Assembly: GCF_019426345.1 (NCBI RefSeq)
Contig: NZ_JAHLLW010000001.1
Span: forward strand, 248,001 to 312,000
Direction of reading: 5' to 3'
DNA from: Marinomonas lutimaris
Lineage (GTDB): Bacteria > Pseudomonadota > Gammaproteobacteria > Pseudomonadales > Marinomonadaceae
DNA: 64,000 nucleotides
Translations under genes and position numbers: made by a program
Shown: positions 36,782 through 45,600 of the stretch, in pieces
How the letters are laid out: each line of letters begins with the position of its first letter
How positions within the stretch are numbered: position 1 is the stretch's first letter
Notes under the pieces: model-generated
Told to the model about the DNA's origin: nothing
Databases searched by the model: none
The model's input: only the letters and a program-made list of their open reading frames with translations

Positions 36782-36821
36782 CGAAACGAAAGCAAACCAG
36801 CATTAAACGAAATTTTTTCGT
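36782..36821. promoter_or_regulatory. Candidate DeoR operator: CGAAA repeats
   Basis: Tandem cgaaacgaaa (36782-36791) is followed by a palindrome acgaaa-ttt-tttcgt (36807-36821). A possible -10 (TATAGT, 36825-36830) lies just downstream, which would place the palindrome in the promoter spacer. Repeated CGAAA/TTTCG half-sites are common for DeoR-type regulators. Confidence 0.55.
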
Positions 36822-36883
36822 CACTATAGTGTCAAATTATGTCGGTATTGTTGCAGCTCACTTATCAAAAAGAGAGTTTCACC

Positions 36884-37861
36884 ATGACCGTTAAGAAGAC
36901 CTTGTTGCTATGTGCTGCGGCACTTGCTTTTCCTCTTTCCGTACAAGCTCAAGATGTTTTGACCTTGTATACCAGTCAGCCAAACCAAGATGCGCAAATG
37001 ACGGTGGATGCGTTTGAAGCGGCCAATCCAGATATAAAAGTGGAGTGGGTGCGTGACGGAACGACCAAATTAATGACGAAATTGCGCGCGGAATTATCCT
37101 CTGGCGTGGTGAAACCCGATGTACTGCTTATTGCTGACAGCGTGACCATGGAATCTATGGTGTCTGATGGTTATTTGTACCCTTACTTAAGTCCTAATCG
37201 CGATAAATATGAAGACAGTTTGTACAGCAAAGATGGCTATTATTACGGCACGAAACTGATTACTACAGGCATTGTTCGTCATAAACAAGCGCCACAACAT
37301 CCGATGGACTGGTCTGATTTGGTTAAGACTGAATATAAAAACCAAGTAGTGATGCCGAGTCCTTTATATTCTGGCGCAGCGCTGATTCACCTCGCGACGC
37401 TAACTGATGACAAATCACTAGGTTGGAATTATTACGAGCAATTACATGCCAACCAAGCGATGGCACAAGGCGGTAATGGTGGTGTACTAAAAGCGGTGGC
37501 ATCAGGCACCAAACCTTATGGCGTGATTGTGGATTTTTTGGCGATACGTGAAGCGGCAAAAGGCTCTCCGATTGAGTTTATCTTCCCTAAAACGGGCGTC
37601 ACCATGGTGACTGAGCCAGTGGCGATCATGAAAGAAGCTAAAAATAAAGCTGCAGCGAAACGCTTTGTAGACTTTCTCTTATCAAAAGAAGGCCAAGCCT
37701 TAGTATTAGAGCAGGGCTACTTACCGGCTCGTAGTGACATTGGTGTGCCAGAAGGTTTCCCTAAGCGTACAGATATTCGTTTGATGCCATTCGATGCGGC
37801 AAAAACATTGCGCGACAACGAAGCGAACAAAGAGCGCTTTAGCAAAATCTTTGAAGGTTAA
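36884..37861 (+). CDS. ABC transporter periplasmic binding protein (FbpA/AfuA/AepX-like)
   Basis: A 325-residue binding protein of the family-1 type commonly labelled iron-binding. The signal peptide is cleaved near VQAQD (about 20). The mature start VLTLYTSQPNQDAQMTVDAFE is shared by FbpA, hexose-phosphate-binding AfuA and aminoethylphosphonate-binding proteins. I do not see the adjacent Tyr pair that binds iron in FbpA. With the DeoR regulator and three phosphoesterase-like genes downstream, an organophosphate ligand is more likely than ferric iron. I chose the ATG at 36884 because it gives a normal signal peptide; the ATG at 36839 adds 15 residues before it. Confidence 0.85.
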   Translation: MTVKKTLLLCAAALAFPLSVQAQDVLTLYTSQPNQDAQMTVDAFEAANPDIKVEWVRDGTTKLMTKLRAELSSGVVKPDVLLIADSVTMESMVSDGYLYPYLSPNRDKYEDSLYSKDGYYYGTKLITTGIVRHKQAPQHPMDWSDLVKTEYKNQVVMPSPLYSGAALIHLATLTDDKSLGWNYYEQLHANQAMAQGGNGGVLKAVASGTKPYGVIVDFLAIREAAKGSPIEFIFPKTGVTMVTEPVAIMKEAKNKAAAKRFVDFLLSKEGQALVLEQGYLPARSDIGVPEGFPKRTDIRLMPFDAAKTLRDNEANKERFSKIFEG

Positions 37862-37866
37862 GCAAG

Positions 37867-39594
37867 ATGACACCTTCCTTATTAAAAAGACGCTTTATGG
37901 ATGGAGCTTCCATGGACAGCCAGCTACGCTGGTTGTCCATTGGACTCTTCTTATTGATTGCTGCGTTAAGTGTATTACCCAGCTTGCGTTTGCTGGTCGA
38001 GGCCTTGAGTCATACGACTTTTTCTACGTCTTCACCGATGGCAGAAGTACTCAAAAGTGAGCGGACTTGGACTGCTTTACGCAATAGTTTTTACACTTCA
38101 GGGTTAGGGACGCTTATCGCGGTGATTTTGGGCTGCGGTTTTGGCTTTGTGGTGACTTTAACGAATATTCGTGGTCGCGCCATTTGGGTGTTTTGTTTTA
38201 TGTTGCCGATGATGATTCCGCCACAAGTGACGGCGTTGAGTTGGTTGCAACTGTTTGGTCCAGCGAGCCCCATTTTAAATACATTAGGCTTCGCGCCAGC
38301 GTTGGGCAGCCCACAACCTATGTATTCGGCAGAAGGTATTGCCTTGCTGTTAGGTATACAAAGTGCGCCCTTGGTGTTTCTGGCGTTGCGTACTCAGCTT
38401 ATTTCCTTACCGCAGGATTTATTGGAAGCCGCCCAACTATCTCGTGCTTCTCAGTTTCGAATTTGGGTCGATATCATCCTGCCTTTGTGTCGTAGTGCGA
38501 TTATCGCTGGCGCTGCGCTAGCCTTTGTTTCTTCTTTGGGTAATTTTGGTATTCCGGCGATGTTAGGGATTCCAGCAGGTTACATCGTTTTACCAACTTT
38601 GATTTATCAGCAAATGGCAGGGTTTGGTAACGATATGCTTAGCCAAGTAGCGGGCTTGTCGATGATTATTGCTTTGTTGGTGTTAGCGGGCATGTTGTTG
38701 CAACAATGGCTACAGCAACGCAGTTGTTATTCCTTGTTAGGCCACACGGCGCAGTCGCTTTCTTTCCGTCTTAAGCAATGGCGTTTGCCCCTCGAAATTC
38801 TGTTGGCTTTGGTATTGTGTTTTATCTTGGTCGCACCGCTATTTGCTTTGATTGTGAGCTCATTGGTGCCTGCTCTTGGCATGCCTTTGAACGCGGATAC
38901 CATTACCTTCACCGCATTTTACGAAATGATAGGGCGACAAGGCGTTACTTCACGAGCCTTTGAAAACAGCGCATTTTTGGCTTTTTTCAGTGCTTTAGTC
39001 TTGATGCTGCTGTCTTTGCCATTGGGTTATTTATTGATGCGTTTGCCAATGCGAACCAGAGCTGTGATTGCCAGTTTGATTGAAGTGCCATACGCCATCC
39101 CTGGTATCGTCTTAGCCATTGCTTTTATTTTGTTGTTCGCCAAGCCTTTGCCTTTTATTGAGGTCAGCTTGTACGGCACTTTGGGCATTATTTTCTTGGC
39201 GTATCTGTCTTGTTTTTTGAGTGTGTGTTTGAAGCCGGTGTTAAGCGCCATGTCTCAGCTTGATCCTGCTTTAGAAGAAGCCGCACAGCTGGCAGGAGCA
39301 AGGCCGATACAGCGCTTGATTGACATCATATTACCCCTCACTGCACCGGCCTTTTTCGCTGGTGGATTATTAGTGTTTTTGATCTCAATTAATGAACTGA
39401 CGGTGTCTGCTTTGTTGTGGAGCGCAGGCAATGAAACCCTAGGTGTGTTGATTTTTAATCTCGATGAAAGTGGCGACAGTGTTTTGGCCTCGGCCATTGC
39501 TGTGCTGGTGGTTTTTCTGGTCGCAGGGTTAATGAGTTTATTGAGTCTGTTTACCCCTCGTCTGCCCAAAGGAGTGATTCCATGGCACGGTTAA
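37867..39594 (+). CDS. ABC transporter permease with two fused membrane domains
   Basis: A 575-residue permease containing two binding-protein-dependent transport domains in one chain, about 12 hydrophobic segments in all. Each half has an EAA coupling motif: EAAQLSRASQFRIWVDIILPL in the first and EEAAQLAGARPIQRLIDIILPL in the second. The double-length form occurs in FbpB-type, ThiP-type and aminoethylphosphonate systems. It begins six bases after the binding protein and overlaps the ATPase gene by 13 bases. Confidence 0.92.
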   Translation: MTPSLLKRRFMDGASMDSQLRWLSIGLFLLIAALSVLPSLRLLVEALSHTTFSTSSPMAEVLKSERTWTALRNSFYTSGLGTLIAVILGCGFGFVVTLTNIRGRAIWVFCFMLPMMIPPQVTALSWLQLFGPASPILNTLGFAPALGSPQPMYSAEGIALLLGIQSAPLVFLALRTQLISLPQDLLEAAQLSRASQFRIWVDIILPLCRSAIIAGAALAFVSSLGNFGIPAMLGIPAGYIVLPTLIYQQMAGFGNDMLSQVAGLSMIIALLVLAGMLLQQWLQQRSCYSLLGHTAQSLSFRLKQWRLPLEILLALVLCFILVAPLFALIVSSLVPALGMPLNADTITFTAFYEMIGRQGVTSRAFENSAFLAFFSALVLMLLSLPLGYLLMRLPMRTRAVIASLIEVPYAIPGIVLAIAFILLFAKPLPFIEVSLYGTLGIIFLAYLSCFLSVCLKPVLSAMSQLDPALEEAAQLAGARPIQRLIDIILPLTAPAFFAGGLLVFLISINELTVSALLWSAGNETLGVLIFNLDESGDSVLASAIAVLVVFLVAGLMSLLSLFTPRLPKGVIPWHG

Positions 39595-40625
39595 TATTGG
39601 ATGGCGTTGAAAAATCTTTTCATGGTGCGCCGGTTGTAAAAGGTTTGAATTTAACGATTGAGCCGGGTGAGTTTGTTGCCTTACTTGGGCCAAGTGGTTG
39701 TGGTAAATCGACCATTTTAAGAATGCTGGCAGGATTTGAGAAGGTTTCAGGTGGTCAAATCATTCATGGCGATGACTGTCTTTCTAGTTCGACGCGTCAT
39801 GTGCCAACAGAAGAAAGAAACTTCGGCATGGTGTTTCAATCGTATGCACTTTGGCCGCACATGACGGTGAAAGAAAACGTCGGCTATCCGCTTAAAGTAC
39901 AGAAAACGCCGGTGGCAGAACGCAACAAGCGAATTAAAGACGCTCTGGAAATTGTTCAGTTAGAAGAATACGCCGATCGTTTGCCAGCGCAACTAAGTGG
40001 CGGTCAGCGTCAGCGAGTGGCGTTGGCGCGTAGTTTGGTCACCGAGCCAGATGTGGTGTTGTTTGACGAACCGCTTGCCAACTTAGATAGACATTTGCGA
40101 GCGACGATGGAAGAAACCTTCCGTGCCTTTCACAAACGTACTGGCGCGACCATGGTTTATGTCACCCACGATCAATCCGAAGCCATGTCATTGGCCGATA
40201 AAATTGCTGTGCTGAATAAAGGGCAATTGGTGCAATGGGGAACACCTCAGGAACTGTATGCAAGACCAAGAAACACTTGGCTAGCGAATTTTATTGGTCG
40301 AGGTTCCGTGTTGTCAGTGGCTGTGGTTGCTCCTTCGCAATACGTGAGCGGTACCAATTTGCACGAGTTGATACGTCAGCATTCGTCAGACAAAGCTTCT
40401 AGTTCTGTGCTCGTGCGCCCACAAGATATTCATTTCGTCAGCGCGGACGATTCAGCACTGGCTGTAAGCGTTCACAGCTGTATTTTTCGTGGCGAGCGTT
40501 ACGATATTGAATTGACGCTAAAAGATGGCCAGCGCTTACTCGCGTACAGTGATGTACCTATGACGCTAGAAAGCCAGCATCAGGTTCGTCTTGGGCAAGC
40601 TTGGTCGCTTGAGAGTGAGTCATGA
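39582..40625 (+). CDS. ABC transporter ATP-binding protein
   Basis: A 347-residue ATPase that powers the adjacent permease. Walker A is GPSGCGKST (about 36-44), the signature is LSGGQRQR and Walker B is VVLFDEPLANLD. The C-terminal TOBE-like region (about 240-345) fits the CUT/FbpC/PotA group. An AAAGGAG site precedes the ATG inside the end of the permease gene. Its stop overlaps the next gene as ATGA, so the hydrolase downstream is translationally coupled to the transporter. Confidence 0.94.
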   Translation: MARLILDGVEKSFHGAPVVKGLNLTIEPGEFVALLGPSGCGKSTILRMLAGFEKVSGGQIIHGDDCLSSSTRHVPTEERNFGMVFQSYALWPHMTVKENVGYPLKVQKTPVAERNKRIKDALEIVQLEEYADRLPAQLSGGQRQRVALARSLVTEPDVVLFDEPLANLDRHLRATMEETFRAFHKRTGATMVYVTHDQSEAMSLADKIAVLNKGQLVQWGTPQELYARPRNTWLANFIGRGSVLSVAVVAPSQYVSGTNLHELIRQHSSDKASSSVLVRPQDIHFVSADDSALAVSVHSCIFRGERYDIELTLKDGQRLLAYSDVPMTLESQHQVRLGQAWSLESES

Positions 40626-41722
40626 AGGTTAGCATTGATATTTTAAGTGGCGCGGGAAGAAAAACCGCCGCCGCGATTTTGGTGACTTACGAAGCAGACA
40701 ATCAGTCAAAACCGATTCGTTTTTTGCTCGACGCGGGCGGCGCGTTAGAGGCGGGCGAAGACAAAGGCTGGACGCAACCGGATCATTTAGATGCGATTTT
40801 TATTTCCCATGATCATCAAGATCATATGGGCGGTTTGATCGATATTGATAGCCAAGTTCCGGTTTACGCGACTTCGCCCGTTCAGCAGCAATTGCCAACG
40901 CATTTGAACCTTCATACCTTGCCTATTTGTGGCTCGACGAATGTGTCTGGCATTAAGGTGACAACTGGTTCGGCAGGGCATTCTTTTGGCGGTGTGTGGC
41001 TGCATCTTGATATGGGTGATGGCGTATTTTACAGCGGTGATTTTAGCCTCGAATCTGGTTTGTATCCTTTTACCATGCCGCCACAAGCTAATGTCGCTTT
41101 ACTCGATGCGTCTTACGGCTTGTACGACAATTCATTAGAGCAATGTAAAAATGCCTTGCTGCATTATCTGAAAGACGAGCGCGCCTTGCTGATGCCGGTT
41201 CCGCAAACTGGACGAGCGTTAGAAATGGCCTGTTGGTTAACTTCCCTAGGTTTCCATGATTGGACTCTAGGAGAAGATTGTATCGCGCCTGAAACTGTTT
41301 TGGCTGGACCTGAAGGCAGTGTTTGTACCGAGATTCGATCTGTCCTGGAAAACATGAAAAGCCAACCGTTTAATCCCAATGCCAAAGTGGTGCTGTGTGG
41401 TGATCCTGATGGCTTGAGTGGCGAAGCGGCTGTTTTATTGCAACAACCAGAGCGATATTTGCCGGTTTATACCGGACATTTGCCGGAACATGCTCGTCAG
41501 GCCGTGAGCGAAGACAGAGCGCATTTTGAACGCTGGAATGTGCATCCGCGTAAGCAAGATTTGAAACGGCTGGTGGATCATCTTGGCTGCCGTATTTGTG
41601 TTCCATTGTTTTATACCATGAAAGATCTAAGTGTGTGGCGACAGGCCCTTGGTCCAAGCGTCACTGCAGATCCTTATATTGAGTTAGATTGTATAGAGTT
41701 AGATTATGACCTTAATACCTAA
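40622..41722 (+). CDS. Metallo-beta-lactamase-fold hydrolase
   Basis: A 366-residue cytoplasmic metallo-hydrolase. The metal motif HDHQDH is at 63-68, with further ligands H120 (in AGHSFGG) and D140 (in YSGDF). The later phrase MPVPQTGRALEMACWL resembles the segment linking the MBL core to the beta-CASP-like region of RNA-processing nucleases such as YSH1/CPSF. Phosphodiesterase activity is therefore plausible but unproven. The gene overlaps the ATPase gene by four bases and the histidine phosphatase gene by 17, which ties it to an imported substrate. Confidence 0.85.
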   Translation: MKVSIDILSGAGRKTAAAILVTYEADNQSKPIRFLLDAGGALEAGEDKGWTQPDHLDAIFISHDHQDHMGGLIDIDSQVPVYATSPVQQQLPTHLNLHTLPICGSTNVSGIKVTTGSAGHSFGGVWLHLDMGDGVFYSGDFSLESGLYPFTMPPQANVALLDASYGLYDNSLEQCKNALLHYLKDERALLMPVPQTGRALEMACWLTSLGFHDWTLGEDCIAPETVLAGPEGSVCTEIRSVLENMKSQPFNPNAKVVLCGDPDGLSGEAAVLLQQPERYLPVYTGHLPEHARQAVSEDRAHFERWNVHPRKQDLKRLVDHLGCRICVPLFYTMKDLSVWRQALGPSVTADPYIELDCIELDYDLNT

Positions 41723-42275
41723 GCCTTTTGTCTTTGCGCGTCATGCGCAGAGCGAGTTTAACGCTGCGTTTCGTATTGGTGGTTTTACCGATAGTCCGTT
41801 AAGCATAATGGGGATTCAACAAGCCAAAGATGCGGCGCCAATACTAAGCGCCATTGATTGGAGTGTTGTGGCAACCAGTACGTTACAACGCACGCAAGAG
41901 ACTGCATTTCATGCGGTGCCAAAACAAACCATTATGGCGTATGAGCAACTTAAAGAGCGCAATTGGGGCGATTTAGAAGGCTGCCCGATAGAACAGCAGC
42001 TGCCTTATGACGTGACGCCGCCTAATGGTGAATCTTGGCGAGACTTCGAAACTCGAGTGCTAAGCGCATTGAATGAGATCCTCAGCGAGCATTCGTGGCC
42101 TCTGATTATTGCGCATTCTGGTGTTTATCGAGTGCTAAACAATGTTATCAACGGCACGCCGTATTGCCCAAGAATCGGCAACGTTACTCCTATTTCTTTT
42201 GTGCCTAGCCAAGACGAAAACGGCTGGGAAATTACCCCTTTTAAAGGAAGCTTTACATGTTACCAAATGCCGTAA
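41706..42275 (+). CDS. Histidine phosphatase-family protein
   Basis: A 189-residue phosphatase of the phosphoglycerate mutase-like superfamily. The phospho-acceptor His is H13 in ARHAQSEFN, where RHA replaces the more common RHG as in SixA. Supporting residues are R62 (TLQRTQE), the acid E84 (LKERNWGDLEG) and H137 (IIAHSGV). There is no signal peptide, so it should act on imported or cytoplasmic phosphate esters. It overlaps both neighbours, the MBL gene by 17 bases and the HAD gene by 19. Confidence 0.88.
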   Translation: MTLIPKPFVFARHAQSEFNAAFRIGGFTDSPLSIMGIQQAKDAAPILSAIDWSVVATSTLQRTQETAFHAVPKQTIMAYEQLKERNWGDLEGCPIEQQLPYDVTPPNGESWRDFETRVLSALNEILSEHSWPLIIAHSGVYRVLNNVINGTPYCPRIGNVTPISFVPSQDENGWEITPFKGSFTCYQMP

Positions 42276-42709
42276 TTGTTGATTTAGATGGCACTCTTGC
42301 CGAGTTCGATCACACCGAAGTTGCCCATTGGGTGCTTGGTGCAGAAAAACATTGGGACCCTTTTTTTGAACACATGAAACATGCGCCAGTGATTGAAAAT
42401 GTGCTGCGTTTGGTCAATATTCTCAAGCAACAAGGTCAACATATCTTAATTTGCAGTGGCCGTCCTGAATCCCATAAGCAGCACTCGGTTGAATGGATTC
42501 AAAAACACCAAATTCCATGCGATGGCATTTATCTACGCCCAGACAATGCGGATGCCTTGCCAGACGAGGACGTTAAAAAAGCCTTGTTGGAGAAAATCCA
42601 CCAAGATGGTTTTACGCCTTGGTTGGTATTGGATGACCGCGATGCTGTGGTTCAAGGCTGGCGTAACCTAGGATTGACTTGCCTACAGTGCGCGCCGGGG
42701 GATTTTTAA
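42257..42709 (+). CDS. HAD phosphatase resembling the polynucleotide kinase 3'-phosphatase domain
   Basis: A 150-residue stand-alone HAD phosphatase. Motif I is VDLDGT with D9 and D11, motif II is CSGR (S67), a Lys near 107-108 serves as motif III, and motif IV is LDDRD (126-128). The C-terminal pattern LVLDDRDAVVQGWRNLG, followed by CLQCAPGDF, closely resembles the 3'-phosphatase domain of T4-type polynucleotide kinase, but no kinase domain is present. An AAAGGAAG site lies inside the end of the upstream gene. It may remove 3'-phosphates from nucleotides or other small esters. Confidence 0.82.
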   Translation: MLPNAVIVDLDGTLAEFDHTEVAHWVLGAEKHWDPFFEHMKHAPVIENVLRLVNILKQQGQHILICSGRPESHKQHSVEWIQKHQIPCDGIYLRPDNADALPDEDVKKALLEKIHQDGFTPWLVLDDRDAVVQGWRNLGLTCLQCAPGDF

Positions 42710-42819
42710 TTAGAACGAAGCGCCAAGCAACATTGAATAAATAGCAGATTTTATCTTCATGGCTAGCCTTGTCATCTAGCTCGCGCTAGCATGAGTAAAT
42801 TTTCTTTGGAGCTTGGCCC

Positions 42820-43995
42820 ATGTTTCAACTTGTTCTTCTTAGTAATCAACAGCATATTGATGTTGCTAACCTTTCTTTATCTGCAGAATTAATGGGCTTA
42901 CCGAAAGATATTCCGATTAGTGTGCAGCAGACATGTCTTATGGGCGGCAAGCAAACCGGCTCACGTTTGATCACGTTAACCGTGGGCGATTCTGTGGTTC
43001 GCGTTGTGCCGACTCGTGGCATGGCGGTTCTTGATGTTGTTAGGAAAGATACGACAGGAAAAGAAGTACGATTTGGTTGGGACTCGCCGGTTAAAGAAAT
43101 CGTTCATCCAAGCTTTGTTAATCAAGAAGCGTCCGGCGGCATTGGTTGGTTAGATGGTTTTAACGAGATGATAGTGCGTTGTGGTTACCAATGGGCAGGG
43201 CATCCCGGTCAAGATGGCGATGAATTTTTGACATTACATGGTCGTATTCAGAACACACCTGCCGATGAAGTGATTTTAGAGGTCGAGCAAGTGCCACCTT
43301 ATCGTGTCACTTTACGCGGCCGAGTCGATGAAAAACGCTTCAAGTTCACCAATTTCGAGCTGCAGACTGCCTTGTCACTGACGCCAGATGAACCTTATTT
43401 ATTGGTTGAAGATACCTTGACCAATAAAGGCAGTTATCCGCGCGAATACCAAGCGATTTATCACAATAATTTTGCTCAGCCGATTTTGGAAAACGGCGCA
43501 CAACTGCATGTTCCTATGGCGGAATTATCGCCGTTTAATGACTATGCCGCTGGTGGTTTGAGTGATTGGAATAAGATGCCAGCGCCAACGAAAGACTTTG
43601 ACGAAATGGTGTTTAACATTCGGCCAGTTAGTGACGAGAAAGGTTTTTCTTATGCCTTATTGCACAATGCAAATGCGAGTAGTGGCATAGAAGTGAGCTA
43701 TCAAACCGATACCTTGCCAGTGCTTACCGTGTGGAAAAATACGGACACACTGGAACAAGGTTATGTGGTGGGAATCGAGCCGGGCACTAGCTTTGCTTAT
43801 AACCGATCTTATCAGCGCGATTTAGGCTTGGTGCCGACGATTGCCGCTGGGGAATCCAAGCAATTTGTAGTGCGTTTTGGCTTGTTAACGGATAAAGATC
43901 AAGTCAAAGCGAGCGTGACGAATATTGCCCAATTACAAAGCAGTCAAACTGCTCAAGTCTTATCTACGACGATTGTGCGCCTTGGTGAAGCATAG
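42820..43995 (+). CDS. DUF4432 (aldose 1-epimerase-like) protein
   Basis: A 391-residue protein of the DUF4432 family, which has the galactose-mutarotase-like supersandwich fold. Typical family phrases are VVPTRGMAVLDV, GGIGWLDGFNEMIVRCG, LHGRIQNTPA and QAIYHNNFAQPILENGAQ. A sugar-binding or sugar-epimerising role is plausible. It starts 110 bases after the HAD gene in the same direction and may be the last gene of the operon. Its 3' end overlaps the convergent GGCT-like gene by 32 bases. Confidence 0.85.
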   Translation: MFQLVLLSNQQHIDVANLSLSAELMGLPKDIPISVQQTCLMGGKQTGSRLITLTVGDSVVRVVPTRGMAVLDVVRKDTTGKEVRFGWDSPVKEIVHPSFVNQEASGGIGWLDGFNEMIVRCGYQWAGHPGQDGDEFLTLHGRIQNTPADEVILEVEQVPPYRVTLRGRVDEKRFKFTNFELQTALSLTPDEPYLLVEDTLTNKGSYPREYQAIYHNNFAQPILENGAQLHVPMAELSPFNDYAAGGLSDWNKMPAPTKDFDEMVFNIRPVSDEKGFSYALLHNANASSGIEVSYQTDTLPVLTVWKNTDTLEQGYVVGIEPGTSFAYNRSYQRDLGLVPTIAAGESKQFVVRFGLLTDKDQVKASVTNIAQLQSSQTAQVLSTTIVRLGEA

Positions 43996-44374
43996 ACGTT
44001 CGGGAATAACGCTCCCAGTCGCCTGCTTCCATATACGGAGCATGGTCTAGAGATTTGTTGTACACGTAAATCCAGCCACGACCGTAAGGCGAGAAAACAC
44101 GCTTTCTTATGTATAGAGAGCTATCTGGCGCCTTTGGGTCATAACCTTCTAGTTGATCCAAAGACGCGAGTATTTCGTCTGAGACGTCATACCACTCGAC
44201 TCGGATGCGACCACTTTCGTCGTGAGTTGAGGTAATGGCTGGAAAGTCTCCTAAATTGTGCATGCGAAACCCCGTCAGCCAACCTAGACCGATGCGCTTG
44301 CAGTCGGCAAGAAGTTCGTGATTATTTAGCCCCTCACGAAGCGTCCCATATACAGCAACAATGTTTGTAGGCAT
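43964..44374 (-). CDS. Gamma-glutamylcyclotransferase-like (AIG2-type) protein
   Basis: A 136-residue small GGCT-fold protein. The family signature VAVYGTLREG is at about 5-14, and ASLDQLEGYDP carries the conserved acidic residue region. It resembles the YtfP/AIG2 group, whose substrates are mostly unknown. A start 12 bases upstream (44386) is also possible; the ATG at 44374 has a TGGA-type site at usual spacing. It is convergent with and overlaps the DUF4432 gene. Confidence 0.8.
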   Translation of the reverse strand: MPTNIVAVYGTLREGLNNHELLADCKRIGLGWLTGFRMHNLGDFPAITSTHDESGRIRVEWYDVSDEILASLDQLEGYDPKAPDSSLYIRKRVFSPYGRGWIYVYNKSLDHAPYMEAGDWERYSRTSMLHQGAQSS

Positions 44375-44514
44375 GTTGAATTCCATCTAATTACAATTAA
44401 AGTGTAGAAGATGAACTTGCTTAAAGGTCATTTCAAGTCTTGTACAAGTAAATTACATTGCCATGACACAACCTTGATGTATTCATGAAACTACTGGCAT
44501 TCGAACACTTAATC

Positions 44515-45600
44515 TCAGCCTTTTTCGAGGCTTTGAGTTTCTAAATATTGACGGTGCGATCTTTCATGATCAAGCAACCAGCGTTTGCGCTCTAATCCAC
44601 CCGCATAACCGGTTAAACTGCCGTCTTTACCAATCACTCGATGACAAGGAATAACAATGGCAACACGGTTCATGCCATTGGCTCTGGCGACAGCTCGCAC
44701 AGCTTTAGGGTTATTCAATCGAGTGGCTTGTTCTTGGTAGCTGGCGGTTTTACCAAATGGAATGGTGCCAAGCATTTGCCAGACGGCATTTTGGAAGTCG
44801 GTTCCTGGAGTATGAAGCGGTACACTAAATTCGGTTCTCTTACCTAGAAAGTACTCTTCTAGCTCTTGCTTGAGTTGCTTCATGTGAGCATTCTCTCCCG
44901 CCATAATCGGTGCTTTTAAACGACGCTGTAAGTCTTCAAACTCGGTTTCTAACATGCGTCGGTCGACAAATTCCAATAGACAAATTCCTTCGTCAGTGGC
45001 GCAGACAAACATAGGGCCAATGGGCGTTGTCAGCCTATCGATTAAAATCACAGCATTCTCCAAATTTAGGGTCGGCGCATGGCCAAGTAATTTTTTAAAA
45101 GTGTAACCGAAACCACTTAAAGAATCGTAGCCTGAATCTAACGCGGTATTGGTGGCGCTCTTGCCTGTCTTTAATTCTTGAAACGCATAATTAATACGAT
45201 ACATGCGCTGAAAGGTTTGAAAGGTCATGCCGTAATGTTGATTAAACCAACGACGCACAAAGATGGGCCGTATTCCAGATTCTCTCAACTCTTGGTCGGT
45301 GATTTTTGCCTTAGTGCAGTCTCGCACAAGGTTCATTGCCGCTTGCACTTCATAAGGCGCTTCATGAGCATTTTCAGTGGGGCGACAGACTTTACAAGGG
45401 CGAAAACCTGCGTCCATTGCGTCTTTGAAATGAGTGTAAAACTCCACGTTTTCACGCTTTGGTTTACGTGCTCGACACGTTGCAATGCAAAAAATAGAAG
45501 TGGTTTTGACGGCGACAAAAAACACGCCGACAAAACTGGGTTCACGGTTTAGTAAGGCTTGATAATAACCATCGGCTTGTTTTTCATCTGTTATTAACAT
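44515..45600 (-). CDS. ada: Bifunctional Ada: DNA-repair methyltransferase and AraC-type regulator
   Basis: A 361-residue Ada protein for the adaptive response to alkylation damage. The N-terminal zinc site uses C38, C42, C69 and C72, the same numbering as E. coli. C38 accepts a methyl from phosphotriesters and switches the protein to an activator. An AraC-type helix-turn-helix follows (about 85-175). The C-terminal O6-alkylguanine methyltransferase domain has the acceptor C319 in IPCHRVIG, then GYAGGLERK. It diverges from ypfH, and no alkB or alkA gene is adjacent. Confidence 0.96.
   Translation of the reverse strand: MLITDEKQADGYYQALLNREPSFVGVFFVAVKTTSIFCIATCRARKPKRENVEFYTHFKDAMDAGFRPCKVCRPTENAHEAPYEVQAAMNLVRDCTKAKITDQELRESGIRPIFVRRWFNQHYGMTFQTFQRMYRINYAFQELKTGKSATNTALDSGYDSLSGFGYTFKKLLGHAPTLNLENAVILIDRLTTPIGPMFVCATDEGICLLEFVDRRMLETEFEDLQRRLKAPIMAGENAHMKQLKQELEEYFLGKRTEFSVPLHTPGTDFQNAVWQMLGTIPFGKTASYQEQATRLNNPKAVRAVARANGMNRVAIVIPCHRVIGKDGSLTGYAGGLERKRWLLDHERSHRQYLETQSLEKG

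Noticed and set aside
39027..39569. Open frames opposite the double permease gene
   Set aside because: They are low-complexity, Lys/Asn-rich translations of the complement of a membrane-protein gene, which is a common artefact.
36884..40625. Ferric iron (FbpABC) transporter
   Set aside because: The fold family is shared, but I see no adjacent Tyr pair for iron, the regulator is DeoR rather than Fur-like, and the downstream genes are phosphoesterases. Organophosphate import fits better.
42761..42790. Two GCTAGC copies forming a hairpin between the HAD and DUF4432 genes
   Set aside because: Each GCTAGC is itself a palindrome, the flanks pair imperfectly and no T run follows, so neither a terminator nor an operator is supported.
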